A stretch of DNA of 64,000 nucleotides. It comes from Solibacillus faecavium (lineage in GTDB: Bacteria > Bacillota > Bacilli > Bacillales_A > Planococcaceae). The number at the start of each line of letters is the position of its first letter. Positions within the stretch are counted from its first letter, which is position 1. Positions 57,230 to 64,000 of the stretch are shown piece by piece. The stretch is from assembly GCF_014836905.1 (NCBI RefSeq), contig NZ_JACSPZ010000001.1, positions 558,001 through 622,000 of the forward strand. Direction: 5' to 3'. The notes beneath the pieces are model-generated. The model was not told the DNA's origin, searched no databases, and worked only from the letters and a program-made list of their open reading frames with translations. The translations under genes were made by a program, and so were the position numbers.

Positions 57230-58271
57230 GAGACATCTCCTTAACTTTTTCATTTGCACGTTCAAAATCATCTACACGCCCAATATCCAACCAATACTCA
57301 TGTATCGGAAAAACAGATGTCTTTTTGCCATGCTCAACCAGCTTTTCAAACAATGTTGGCATATCATAAAACGTATCCGTCGGGATATAATCAAAAACTT
57401 CCGGGCTTAGCACATAAATTCCTGCATTTACAAAGCTTCTATGAACTGGCTTTTCCTTAATACTCAGTAAATCAGTGCCAACCGTCTCAATAACTCCATA
57501 AGGAACTTGAAATTCATACTCTCTGACACACATTGTCGCAATAGCCTGCTGCTCTTTGTGAAACTGCATTAATTGTTTAAAATTTACTTGAGTTAATAAA
57601 TCACCATTCATGACAAAAAAGGGCTCGGTTGGTCGATTTTTAAGTAATGAAAGTGCTCCAGCTGTGCCCATGCGTTTTTCTTCTTCCACATATTCAATCG
57701 TCACACCAAATTCCTCACCAGCTTGGAAATAACTTTGGATCACTTCTTTTTTGTAATTTACCGAAAAGATAAAGTTTGTATAGCCGAATTGTTTAAAACC
57801 GTCAACAATCGTCTCTACAATTGGTTTATTTCCAACCTTTAGCATTGGCTTTGGAACATCATTTGTAAGTGGACGTAACCTTGTGCCTAATCCACCAAGC
57901 ATTAAAATTACTAGATTCTTATTAATAGGTGATTCTAATTTATCAATAAATAAAATGTCGATTACTCGATTCGACTCATCAATAATAGGTAGCTGCTTCA
58001 ATTTTTTTGAATTCATTAATCTTTTATATTCGCTAGATTGCCAACCTATTTTTGCACTTATTGGACGACTATTCATAATCGCAGTAATGGGTACCTCCAG
58101 TCCTTCTCCACGCAATATACCGCGTCGGATATCACCATCTGTTACTGTTCCAAGTAGTCGGTAATTGTTATCTACTACGACAGCAAATTGCAAGGATGTT
58201 TGATCGATGATTTTCATTGTTTCAAATAGCGTTTGATGCTCCGTTACTATGATTTTTTTCCAATTATTCAA
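57219..58271 (-). CDS. ptmE: Glucosamine-1-phosphate guanylyltransferase, PtmE-like, with CBS pair
   Basis: A 350-residue protein: two CBS motifs at the N-terminus (about 1-115, FAVVVDNNYRLLGTVTDGDIRRGIL) and a sugar-nucleotidyltransferase domain (LVILMLGGLGTRLRPLTNDVPKPML, VMNGDLLTQVNF). In Campylobacter PtmE makes GDP-glucosamine, which starts legionaminic acid synthesis on GDP-linked sugars; the same role is inferred. I place the start at TTG 58271 (AAAGGAAG nine bases upstream), giving MNNWKKI as in homologues; an ATG at 58301 would overlap legH. Confidence 0.86.
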   Translation of the reverse strand: MNNWKKIIVTEHQTLFETMKIIDQTSLQFAVVVDNNYRLLGTVTDGDIRRGILRGEGLEVPITAIMNSRPISAKIGWQSSEYKRLMNSKKLKQLPIIDESNRVIDILFIDKLESPINKNLVILMLGGLGTRLRPLTNDVPKPMLKVGNKPIVETIVDGFKQFGYTNFIFSVNYKKEVIQSYFQAGEEFGVTIEYVEEEKRMGTAGALSLLKNRPTEPFFVMNGDLLTQVNFKQLMQFHKEQQAIATMCVREYEFQVPYGVIETVGTDLLSIKEKPVHRSFVNAGIYVLSPEVFDYIPTDTFYDMPTLFEKLVEHGKKTSVFPIHEYWLDIGRVDDFERANEKVKEMSHES

Positions 58272-58275
58272 TTGA

Positions 58276-58899
58276 TTACACTTCCTTTGCTGGTACACCA
58301 TATGCCTTTGTATTATTATTTATATTTTTCACTACAACAGAACCCGCACCAATTAGACAACTGTCTCCAATATGAATTCCTTGAATAATCGTTGTGCCTG
58401 TTCCTATATGCGTACTATTTCCAATTCGAACGTCACCTGAGATCTTTGTTCCTGGTGCAATATGTACATGTGCCCCGATTATGCCATCATGATCAATTAT
58501 TGCACCTGTGTTTATAATCGTATTATCGGCTATAACAGTTGCAGTTTGAATAATTGCACCGGCCATAAGTTGTACACCTTCACCTAAAATTACAGAAGGC
58601 GCAATGTTTGTGGCAGAATGAATAACAGATTTAAAACGATAGCCCTTTACTTTTAGTTCTTTAAATAGTACTTCTCGGAATGATGCAGGTTTTAGCATAC
58701 CAATACCTAATACTAACTCAATTGCCTTTGGAGAATAATTGTGGATGACTTGATCTGTACCTAAATAGTTCAATCCAAACCGATTGGCTTCTTCAGTTGG
58801 GGTAGTAAAGCCAAGTATCATTTCCCCCTGTGCAATTAAAGTTTCAGTTAAGACAGCCGCATGTCCACCATTCCCAATAACAATTAGCGGCTTATTCAT
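58276..58899 (-). CDS. legH: Sugar N-acetyltransferase, PglD/NeuD-like
   Basis: A 207-residue acyltransferase with an N-terminal nucleotide-sugar-binding domain (MNKPLIVIGNGGHAAVLTETL) and a C-terminal left-handed beta-helix of hexapeptide repeats (INTGAIIDHDGIIGAHVHIAPGT). The proposed catalytic His is in IDHDG. It should N-acetylate the 4-amino sugar made by LegC. The ATG at 58899 overlaps the legI stop by eight bases. Confidence 0.85.
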   Translation of the reverse strand: MNKPLIVIGNGGHAAVLTETLIAQGEMILGFTTPTEEANRFGLNYLGTDQVIHNYSPKAIELVLGIGMLKPASFREVLFKELKVKGYRFKSVIHSATNIAPSVILGEGVQLMAGAIIQTATVIADNTIINTGAIIDHDGIIGAHVHIAPGTKISGDVRIGNSTHIGTGTTIIQGIHIGDSCLIGAGSVVVKNINNNTKAYGVPAKEV

Positions 58900-59953
58900 T
58901 AATAAGTTCATCCTTATCATAGGATTTTTCAGCCTGTTTGCCAATATATGCCCAATAGTTCGAAGGAGCAATTCCACTTCCTGGACGTTTTACAGTTAAA
59001 TTTTCTGCAGTAAATAACTTTCCTTTTTCAATAGCCATTCTAGCAACTAAGCTCTTTCTCGCCGGAATTCGATTTTTCAATTCAATAGCTGTCGGTACTT
59101 TATGCCCATTACCTAATGCTTGTTCAACCTCTCGAATTTGCTTTACCATTTGTTTCAATTCTTCTGGTTCTAAAGATGCAACATGATCCGGACCCTCTAA
59201 AGTTTTATCTAATGTAAAATGTTTCTCAATAACCGTTGCACCTAATGCAACCGCTGCTGTAGGAACTGCTATTCCTTCGGAATGATCAGATAAGCCGATT
59301 GGTACATGGAACTCTTGTTGCAATTTTGCCATGGCATGTAAGTTAATCGTATCCAATGGGGCAGGATACTCTGTCGTGCAGTGAAGAATAGTAACATATT
59401 GTTGAAGCAATCGTTTTGCCTCTTGTGTTGTATAAAAATCTGCCACTTGCTCCATCTCAGTCTTATTCGCTAATCCAAATGCAATATAGCTAAGTGCCTC
59501 ATGAATATCGTCGATTGTTGCCATTCCCGTAGACAAAAAAATCGGCTTTTTTTTCTTTGCAATTGCATAATTAAATGGGGCGTTCGTCAATTCACCTGAT
59601 GGGATTTTTGCAGTTTTAACTTTTAGCTCATCGAATAAAAAATCGACACTTTCATAATCAAAAGGTGTCGATAAAAATTCTATTCCTTTGTCCACACAAT
59701 ATTGTTGAAGTGAAGTAAATTCTTCAAATGTCAGCTCTAGTTTTTTCAGCATATTAAATTGCGAAATATACTCCTTCAAGTTTTCTTTTTGATAGTCAGC
59801 TTGCTGAGCATTTTTAGTTACTAGATTTTCAGCTTTAAACGTTTGAAACTTTACAGCGTCTACTCCAGCTTCTTTTGCTATATCAACAAGCTGTTTAGCC
59901 ATGTCAAAAGAACCGTTATGATTGACACCTGCTTCTGCGATGATATAAGTCAT
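58892..59953 (-). CDS. legI: N,N'-diacetyllegionaminate synthase (NeuB family)
   Basis: Condenses the 2,4-diacetamido-trideoxy-mannose with phosphoenolpyruvate. The 353-residue protein shows the NeuB barrel signatures IAEAGVNHNGSFDMAKQLVD, AVKFQTFKAENLVT, KIPSGELTNAPF, GLSDHSEGIAVP and ATVIEKHFTLDK. A C-terminal SAF (antifreeze-like) domain follows (RKSLVARMAIEKGKLFTAENL). The ATG overlaps the legG stop by four bases. Confidence 0.93.
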   Translation of the reverse strand: MTYIIAEAGVNHNGSFDMAKQLVDIAKEAGVDAVKFQTFKAENLVTKNAQQADYQKENLKEYISQFNMLKKLELTFEEFTSLQQYCVDKGIEFLSTPFDYESVDFLFDELKVKTAKIPSGELTNAPFNYAIAKKKKPIFLSTGMATIDDIHEALSYIAFGLANKTEMEQVADFYTTQEAKRLLQQYVTILHCTTEYPAPLDTINLHAMAKLQQEFHVPIGLSDHSEGIAVPTAAVALGATVIEKHFTLDKTLEGPDHVASLEPEELKQMVKQIREVEQALGNGHKVPTAIELKNRIPARKSLVARMAIEKGKLFTAENLTVKRPGSGIAPSNYWAYIGKQAEKSYDKDELINE

Positions 59954-61083
59954 AAATCATAAAACTCCTTTTGCACTTTATAGTTTGAAATTCCTTTTAG
60001 TTGTTCATAAATTTTATTGGCTGTAAGACCATTACCAAATATTTCCTCATACGCTATTTCATTGGATAATGCATAATCAATAGCAAATTTAATAGATTCA
60101 ATAGACAAATCACAATCAATTACCGAAGCCGGTCGCTCTCTGCCTTTCTGTCTCTCCCCGCAATTAATTGTAGGTGTTTTTAAATAAGGTACTTCAATTA
60201 AACCACTTGAAGAATTGCCAATAACCAGCGTTGCCGCTTTCACGGCACTTAAATATCTCCTTTGCCCTAGTGAATCATATAACTGTGCGTTCTCTTTGTT
60301 TGCAAAAACATATTTTTGAAGTTGCTCGTTAATTTCTCTACCACCATTATCAGCATTCGATTTAGTAAAAACAAAGTGGTAATCATACTGATAACTCGCT
60401 AAAGCTTCCAATAAAATATTTATCCCTATAAAATCGCCATTAGTTTCTGGATGATATGTAATTAAAAAGAATGGTTTATCTTCATTAATAGTTAGCTCTT
60501 TATAAATTGTTGACCGGTCCATTAAATTTAATTGCAACGTATGATCAATGCCAATTGCTCCTACATTAAAAACCCGCTCTGGAAACTCACCTAATTGAAT
60601 GACACGATTTCGATGTCCTTCAGTACTTGTAAAATGCCAAGTCGCCATTTTTGTAATGGAATGACGAATTGCATCATCATAGGCACCAAAAGTGCATTCA
60701 CCGCCATGTATATGTGCAATTGGGATTTGCATGATTAATGCCGTTTGTGCGGCAGCTAACATTTCAAAGCGATCTCCTAATATAATGATTAATTCAGGAT
60801 TTAAACGCTCGTAAGCATCTGCAAACCCAATTGTTGCAAGGCCCATTGATTTTACAACGCCCGTTGATGTATCGGCTGATAACAGCATTTCAACTTTTTC
60901 ATTAACTTGAAAGCCATCTTCTTCTATTTGCTGATAGGTTAAACCAAATTCATAAGACAAATGCATCCCTGTAGCAATTATTTGTAGCTCAAACTCACTG
61001 TCTTCTTGAAATAGCTTCATAACATTAGAAAGCAGACCATATTCCGCTCTTGTCCCCGTTACTACACAAATTTTACGTTTCAT
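59950..61083 (-). CDS. legG: Hydrolysing nucleotide-sugar 2-epimerase (NeuC family)
   Basis: Removes the nucleotide and inverts C2 of the N,N'-diacetylbacillosamine sugar to give 2,4-diacetamido-2,4,6-trideoxymannose. The 377-residue protein has the family start KICVVTGTRAEYGLL, and IILGDRFEMLAAAQTAL, IAHIHGGECTFGAYDDAIRH and GNSSSGLIEVPYLKTPTINCG. It starts directly after the legC stop and uses its last codons (GAGGTG) as the ribosome site. Confidence 0.92.
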   Translation of the reverse strand: MKRKICVVTGTRAEYGLLSNVMKLFQEDSEFELQIIATGMHLSYEFGLTYQQIEEDGFQVNEKVEMLLSADTSTGVVKSMGLATIGFADAYERLNPELIIILGDRFEMLAAAQTALIMQIPIAHIHGGECTFGAYDDAIRHSITKMATWHFTSTEGHRNRVIQLGEFPERVFNVGAIGIDHTLQLNLMDRSTIYKELTINEDKPFFLITYHPETNGDFIGINILLEALASYQYDYHFVFTKSNADNGGREINEQLQKYVFANKENAQLYDSLGQRRYLSAVKAATLVIGNSSSGLIEVPYLKTPTINCGERQKGRERPASVIDCDLSIESIKFAIDYALSNEIAYEEIFGNGLTANKIYEQLKGISNYKVQKEFYDL

Positions 61084-62238
61084 TTATTTCACCTCAAGCG
61101 GCGTACTCGCTATATTCACAAGCCTTCTTTTCATATCATTCGTCATAGCCAAATCCATCATCGGACCGAACTTATACATTTCTAACTCATGCATTGGCTG
61201 CCAAATTGGACGGCTCATTACACCTTGCTCATTTAAAAACGTTAACACTTCATCTCGATTTAATGAATCCCCTAGTTTCAATGTCTGTAACCAATAGTTA
61301 CTATCACTATGTGTTGGCTCTGTAAATAGTGTTACATCATCTAAATGAGCTACAAGTTCTTCGTATATATTAGCTAATGCTTTTTTTTGAACTAAAAACA
61401 GCTCTAACTTTTCTAATTGTGCACAACCAATCGCGGCATTAATATTTGGCATACGATAATTATAACCAATTTCATCATGAGCATATTCCCACTTATGGGG
61501 TACCTTTGCTGTTGTTGTTATATGCTTAGCATAATCAGCAAGTGTTTCATCATCGGTTAAAATCGCGCCACCGCCGCCAGTCGTAATGATTTTATTACCA
61601 TTAAAGCTCATGGCATTGATTTTACCAAAACTGCCTGTATGCTTGCCTTTATAATAAGTACCTAAAGATTCGGCTGCATCCTCAACTAATACTAAATGAT
61701 ATTTATTAGTTAATGCCATAAGCTCATCTAAATGTACGGCATGACCAAATGTATGCATTGGTACTAATGCCTTAATACGACGATTTGTTTGCTTATTGTA
61801 TAGTTCATTATCTCGGATTTCAGAAATCTCTTGTAAATATAGATTTAGCCTAAACGGATCAACACCTAAAGTCTCTTCATGTACGTCAATAAAGTGTGGT
61901 ACGGCGTTACAGTAGCTTACTGCATTTGCCGTTGCAATAAAAGTAAGCGAAGGCATCAGCACTTCGTCATCTGCCTCTACCCCCGCTACCTTTAATGCAA
62001 TATGTAGTGCTGCAGTACCATTTACGACAGCAACAGCTCGTTTAACTCCGACAAATTTTGCAAGCTCTTCTTCAAACTTCGTTACATAAGCACCTACTGA
62101 TGACACCCAACCCGTTGTCACACAGTCTGTTACATATTCCAGTTCTTTTCCGTTGAATGTCGGTTCATGTAAAGGGACAAAATCTTTATCGTACAATTTT
62201 TTCACTTGTTCAGCAAATTGCATCCATTGTTTGTTCAT
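61084..62238 (-). CDS. legC: PLP-dependent aminotransferase LegC (DegT/DnrJ/EryC1)
   Basis: Transfers an amino group to C4 of the 4-keto-6-deoxy sugar. The 384-residue protein has the family opening FVPLHEPTFNGKELEYVTDCV, the PLP-phosphate region NGTAALHIAL, the Asp pair in LVLVEDAAESLGT and the catalytic Lys in MSFNGNKIITTGGGGAIL. Its ATG overlaps the legB TGA by four bases. Confidence 0.92.
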   Translation of the reverse strand: MNKQWMQFAEQVKKLYDKDFVPLHEPTFNGKELEYVTDCVTTGWVSSVGAYVTKFEEELAKFVGVKRAVAVVNGTAALHIALKVAGVEADDEVLMPSLTFIATANAVSYCNAVPHFIDVHEETLGVDPFRLNLYLQEISEIRDNELYNKQTNRRIKALVPMHTFGHAVHLDELMALTNKYHLVLVEDAAESLGTYYKGKHTGSFGKINAMSFNGNKIITTGGGGAILTDDETLADYAKHITTTAKVPHKWEYAHDEIGYNYRMPNINAAIGCAQLEKLELFLVQKKALANIYEELVAHLDDVTLFTEPTHSDSNYWLQTLKLGDSLNRDEVLTFLNEQGVMSRPIWQPMHELEMYKFGPMMDLAMTNDMKRRLVNIASTPLEVK

Positions 62239-63233
62239 ATATTATATACATCTGCCTTATATTGAGTTAAATTTTTGGGATTGGTAAACCACTCGATTGT
62301 TTCCTCTAAGCCTCGACGAAATCCTTCTTTACCACCATATTGTGGTTCCCAACCTAGTAAATCCTTTGCCTTTTGGTTTGACGCCCAAAGACGCTCTACT
62401 TCACTTTTCTCAGGACGCAAGCGTTGCTCATCAGTTTCAATTGTTAAATTAATTCCCATAATATCGGCAATCATTTCAGCTGTTTCTCCAATTGAAACCT
62501 CATAATTAGAGCCAATATTAGTGACCTCACCAATTGACTTTTCAGATTTCATTACAGAAATAAAGCCTTGTACGGTATCTTTTACATAATTAAAATCACG
62601 CGTTGGGCTAATTGCACCTAGCTTAATTTTATCCATACCATTCGCTAATTGACTTATTATCGTTGGAATAACTGCACGTGCAGATTGTCTAGGACCATAA
62701 GTATTAAACGGGCGTATAATGGCTACTGGTGTATCAAATGAGCGATAAAAGGATAGCGCCATTTGATCGGCACCAATTTTTGATGCTGAATAAGGCGATT
62801 GCCCTTGTAATGGATGGTCTTCATCAATCGGAACATAAAGTGCTGTTCCATAAACCTCACTTGTTGAAGTATGGACCACTTTTTCAATACCTAACTCACG
62901 TGCTGCCTGAACGATATTTAATGTACCATTAATATTTGTATCGACATAGGTTGTTGGTGAATGATAAGAATATGGAATGGCAATGAGTGCAGCCAAGTTT
63001 AACACATGTGTACAGTCTTTCATTGCTTCCTTTACACCATAGGGGTCACGAATATCCCCCGAAAATACATCTAGCTCAGATTTAATTTCTCGAGGTGCAT
63101 GATCTAGCCAGCCCCAAGAGTTATATGAATTGTAATAGCAAAATGCTCGGACATCAAAGCCTTCGCGAATAAGCTGTTCTGTTAAATGCGAGCCGATGAA
63201 ACCATCAGCTCCGGTTACTAATACCTTTTTCAT
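62235..63233 (-). CDS. legB: Nucleotide-sugar 4,6-dehydratase LegB (SDR)
   Basis: First committed step: C4 oxidation and C5/C6 dehydration of a GlcNAc nucleotide, presumably GDP-GlcNAc given ptmE. The 332-residue protein has the NAD-binding TGADGFIGSHL, the Thr-Ser-Ser-Glu-like HTSTSEVYGT, the catalytic YSASK of the SDR family and the dehydratase marks FNTYGPRQSARAVIPTI and SPTRDFNYVKD. GGAG lies before the ATG and inside the maf stop region; three bases separate the genes. Confidence 0.93.
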   Translation of the reverse strand: MKKVLVTGADGFIGSHLTEQLIREGFDVRAFCYYNSYNSWGWLDHAPREIKSELDVFSGDIRDPYGVKEAMKDCTHVLNLAALIAIPYSYHSPTTYVDTNINGTLNIVQAARELGIEKVVHTSTSEVYGTALYVPIDEDHPLQGQSPYSASKIGADQMALSFYRSFDTPVAIIRPFNTYGPRQSARAVIPTIISQLANGMDKIKLGAISPTRDFNYVKDTVQGFISVMKSEKSIGEVTNIGSNYEVSIGETAEMIADIMGINLTIETDEQRLRPEKSEVERLWASNQKAKDLLGWEPQYGGKEGFRRGLEETIEWFTNPKNLTQYKADVYNI

Positions 63234-63236
63234 TTT

Positions 63237-64000
63237 TCAATCTCCAATTTGGTTTATGTTTTTTTGAATTAGTTGTTCAAACTCCATCTTATTTATTAAC
63301 TTGACATTAGAAATTTTGGCACCCTTACTAGCAGTATTTAAAACATCAATATTAATACTTTGACATTTTTCTTCATACCAGTTCCAAAATGAATAGAGCA
63401 TTGAATTAGTATTTATCATACTTCCATCATTTGCTTTAAGTTTCCGTTTAATATCTTTTAATTTCACGTTTGTATTAGATGTGGAATTTTCTGAATGAGT
63501 ACGGTCATTTGGAAACCCTAAATCTTGACCAAATAAAACAATCGTTTGATAACCTAATTGTTCTAATAAACTAAAGGTGACTGTACCTACAGAACCACCA
63601 ACATCAATTAATGGCGAACCATTTTTTTTTGCCGCTTCTTCTGCAAAACTGAAACCTTTTTGAAATAAAATATGTTTCTTTCCACTCATTAATTTTATTG
63701 TCTCTGAATTTGCTGTACATAGATGATACAATGGTCCATCATACTTTAGTCCATCAAATTGTCTTTTTATTAAATCACTCGCATCACTTATAACTACACC
63801 AGTTGGTATAATTTTATTTTTTGAAACCGTTTTGAGTGCTGCCCCTACTACAAAAATATCAACAAAGTCTTGATTTTCTTTTAACCATACGACAGTTTCA
63901 TCAAGAGAAGGACCTGCTGCAACTAAACATCCTATCCTTTTTGGATTTATATTTGAAATAACATCACTATTACTTAAAATATTACTATTAAAATTTTCTA
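63237..64000 (-). CDS. maf: Maf-type motility-associated glycosyltransferase, C-terminal part (cut by window edge)
   Basis: The frame is open from the right edge to its stop, about 254 residues; the N-terminus is outside the window. The visible part is the DUF115/MAF domain: GCLVAAGPSLDETVVWLKE, VVGAALKTVSKNKIIPTGVVISD, GGSVGTVTFSLLEQLGYQTI and LFGQDLGFPNDRTHSEN. Maf proteins transfer nonulosonic acids onto flagellin in Gram-positives such as Geobacillus and Clostridium. It is followed at once by the six leg genes and ptmE, so it is the likely legionaminic acid transferase. An internal TTG at 63731 is not the real start. Confidence 0.88.
   Translation of the reverse strand, partial: ENFNSNILSNSDVISNINPKRIGCLVAAGPSLDETVVWLKENQDFVDIFVVGAALKTVSKNKIIPTGVVISDASDLIKRQFDGLKYDGPLYHLCTANSETIKLMSGKKHILFQKGFSFAEEAAKKNGSPLIDVGGSVGTVTFSLLEQLGYQTIVLFGQDLGFPNDRTHSENSTSNTNVKLKDIKRKLKANDGSMINTNSMLYSFWNWYEEKCQSINIDVLNTASKGAKISNVKLINKMEFEQLIQKNINQIGD

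Noticed and set aside
56549-62238. Plain sialic acid (Neu5Ac) or pseudaminic acid pathway
   Set aside because: LegB/LegC/LegH-type dehydratase, aminotransferase and acetyltransferase plus PtmE are not needed for Neu5Ac; the NeuC-type hydrolysing epimerase is not the PseG-type enzyme of pseudaminic acid.
63237-63731. Short 164-residue protein starting at 63731
   Set aside because: The frame continues open to the window edge and encodes the rest of a Maf domain, so the apparent start is an internal TTG.

Overview
The window comes from a low-GC, Gram-positive, motile, naturally competent-type Bacillales genome, most like Lysinibacillus/Solibacillus (Planococcaceae/Caryophanaceae). The gene blocks match the Bacillus chromosome: pepF-coiA-mecA-spx-trpS, fabH-fabF, the YitU/YitV/YitW set, yisL-yisK, addB-addA, minJ-ctpB-(envC-like)-ftsX-ftsE, uvrB-uvrA, prfB-secA-hpf and flaG-fliD-fliT-fliS. 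Most genes lie on the minus strand. I saw no rRNA, tRNA, CRISPR array, transposase or prophage. The GH13-like protein, the AlkP-like protein and the ComK paralogues stand out against this housekeeping background.

Layout. 1-3.2 kb: oligoendopeptidase F (cut by the edge), CoiA, MecA and Spx, which act in competence and Clp-adaptor stress control. 3.6-5.2 kb: a T-box leader and trpS, meeting a small membrane-protein gene head-on. 5.2-7.9 kb: fabH-fabF behind a FapR operator, then a YjzD-like gene. 8.0-10.2 kb: a ClpB-type disaggregase without its N-domain, behind two CtsR operators. 10.5-17 kb: metabolic and membrane genes, including a membrane-anchored GH13 protein whose catalytic residues look lost. 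17-24.4 kb: addB-addA. 24.5-31.8 kb: cell division and envelope genes. 32-41.6 kb: a DUF4097 protein, uvrBA with an SOS box, an IDEAL protein, comK and prfB with its programmed frameshift. 41.7-46.6 kb: secA, hpf with a sigma-H-like promoter, a PilZ protein and two further ComK-family genes. 46.6-47.3 kb: a decayed type I toxin-antitoxin-like locus. 47.3-50.9 kb: the flagellar cap operon with a sigma-D promoter.

51.1-64 kb is a surface-glycan region reading toward the flagellar operon. It holds maf, all six core legionaminic acid genes (legB, C, G, I, H, F) and ptmE, so CMP-legionaminic acid and its transfer to flagellin are predicted. Beyond it lie a soluble TPR-like/alkaline-phosphatase-superfamily protein and a licA-licB-licC trio for uptake and activation of choline to CDP-choline. 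No LicD phosphocholine transferase is present. The most novel proposal in the window is therefore a combined legionaminic acid and phosphocholine decoration system with an unconventional transferase candidate, next to a FliD that carries a roughly 260-residue exposed insertion.

Other notable signals: three ComK-family proteins, one only half-length and two lacking the C-terminal MecA-recognition tail; and two copies of a ~105-bp dispersed element whose stems differ by compensatory base changes, which argues for a selected fold.
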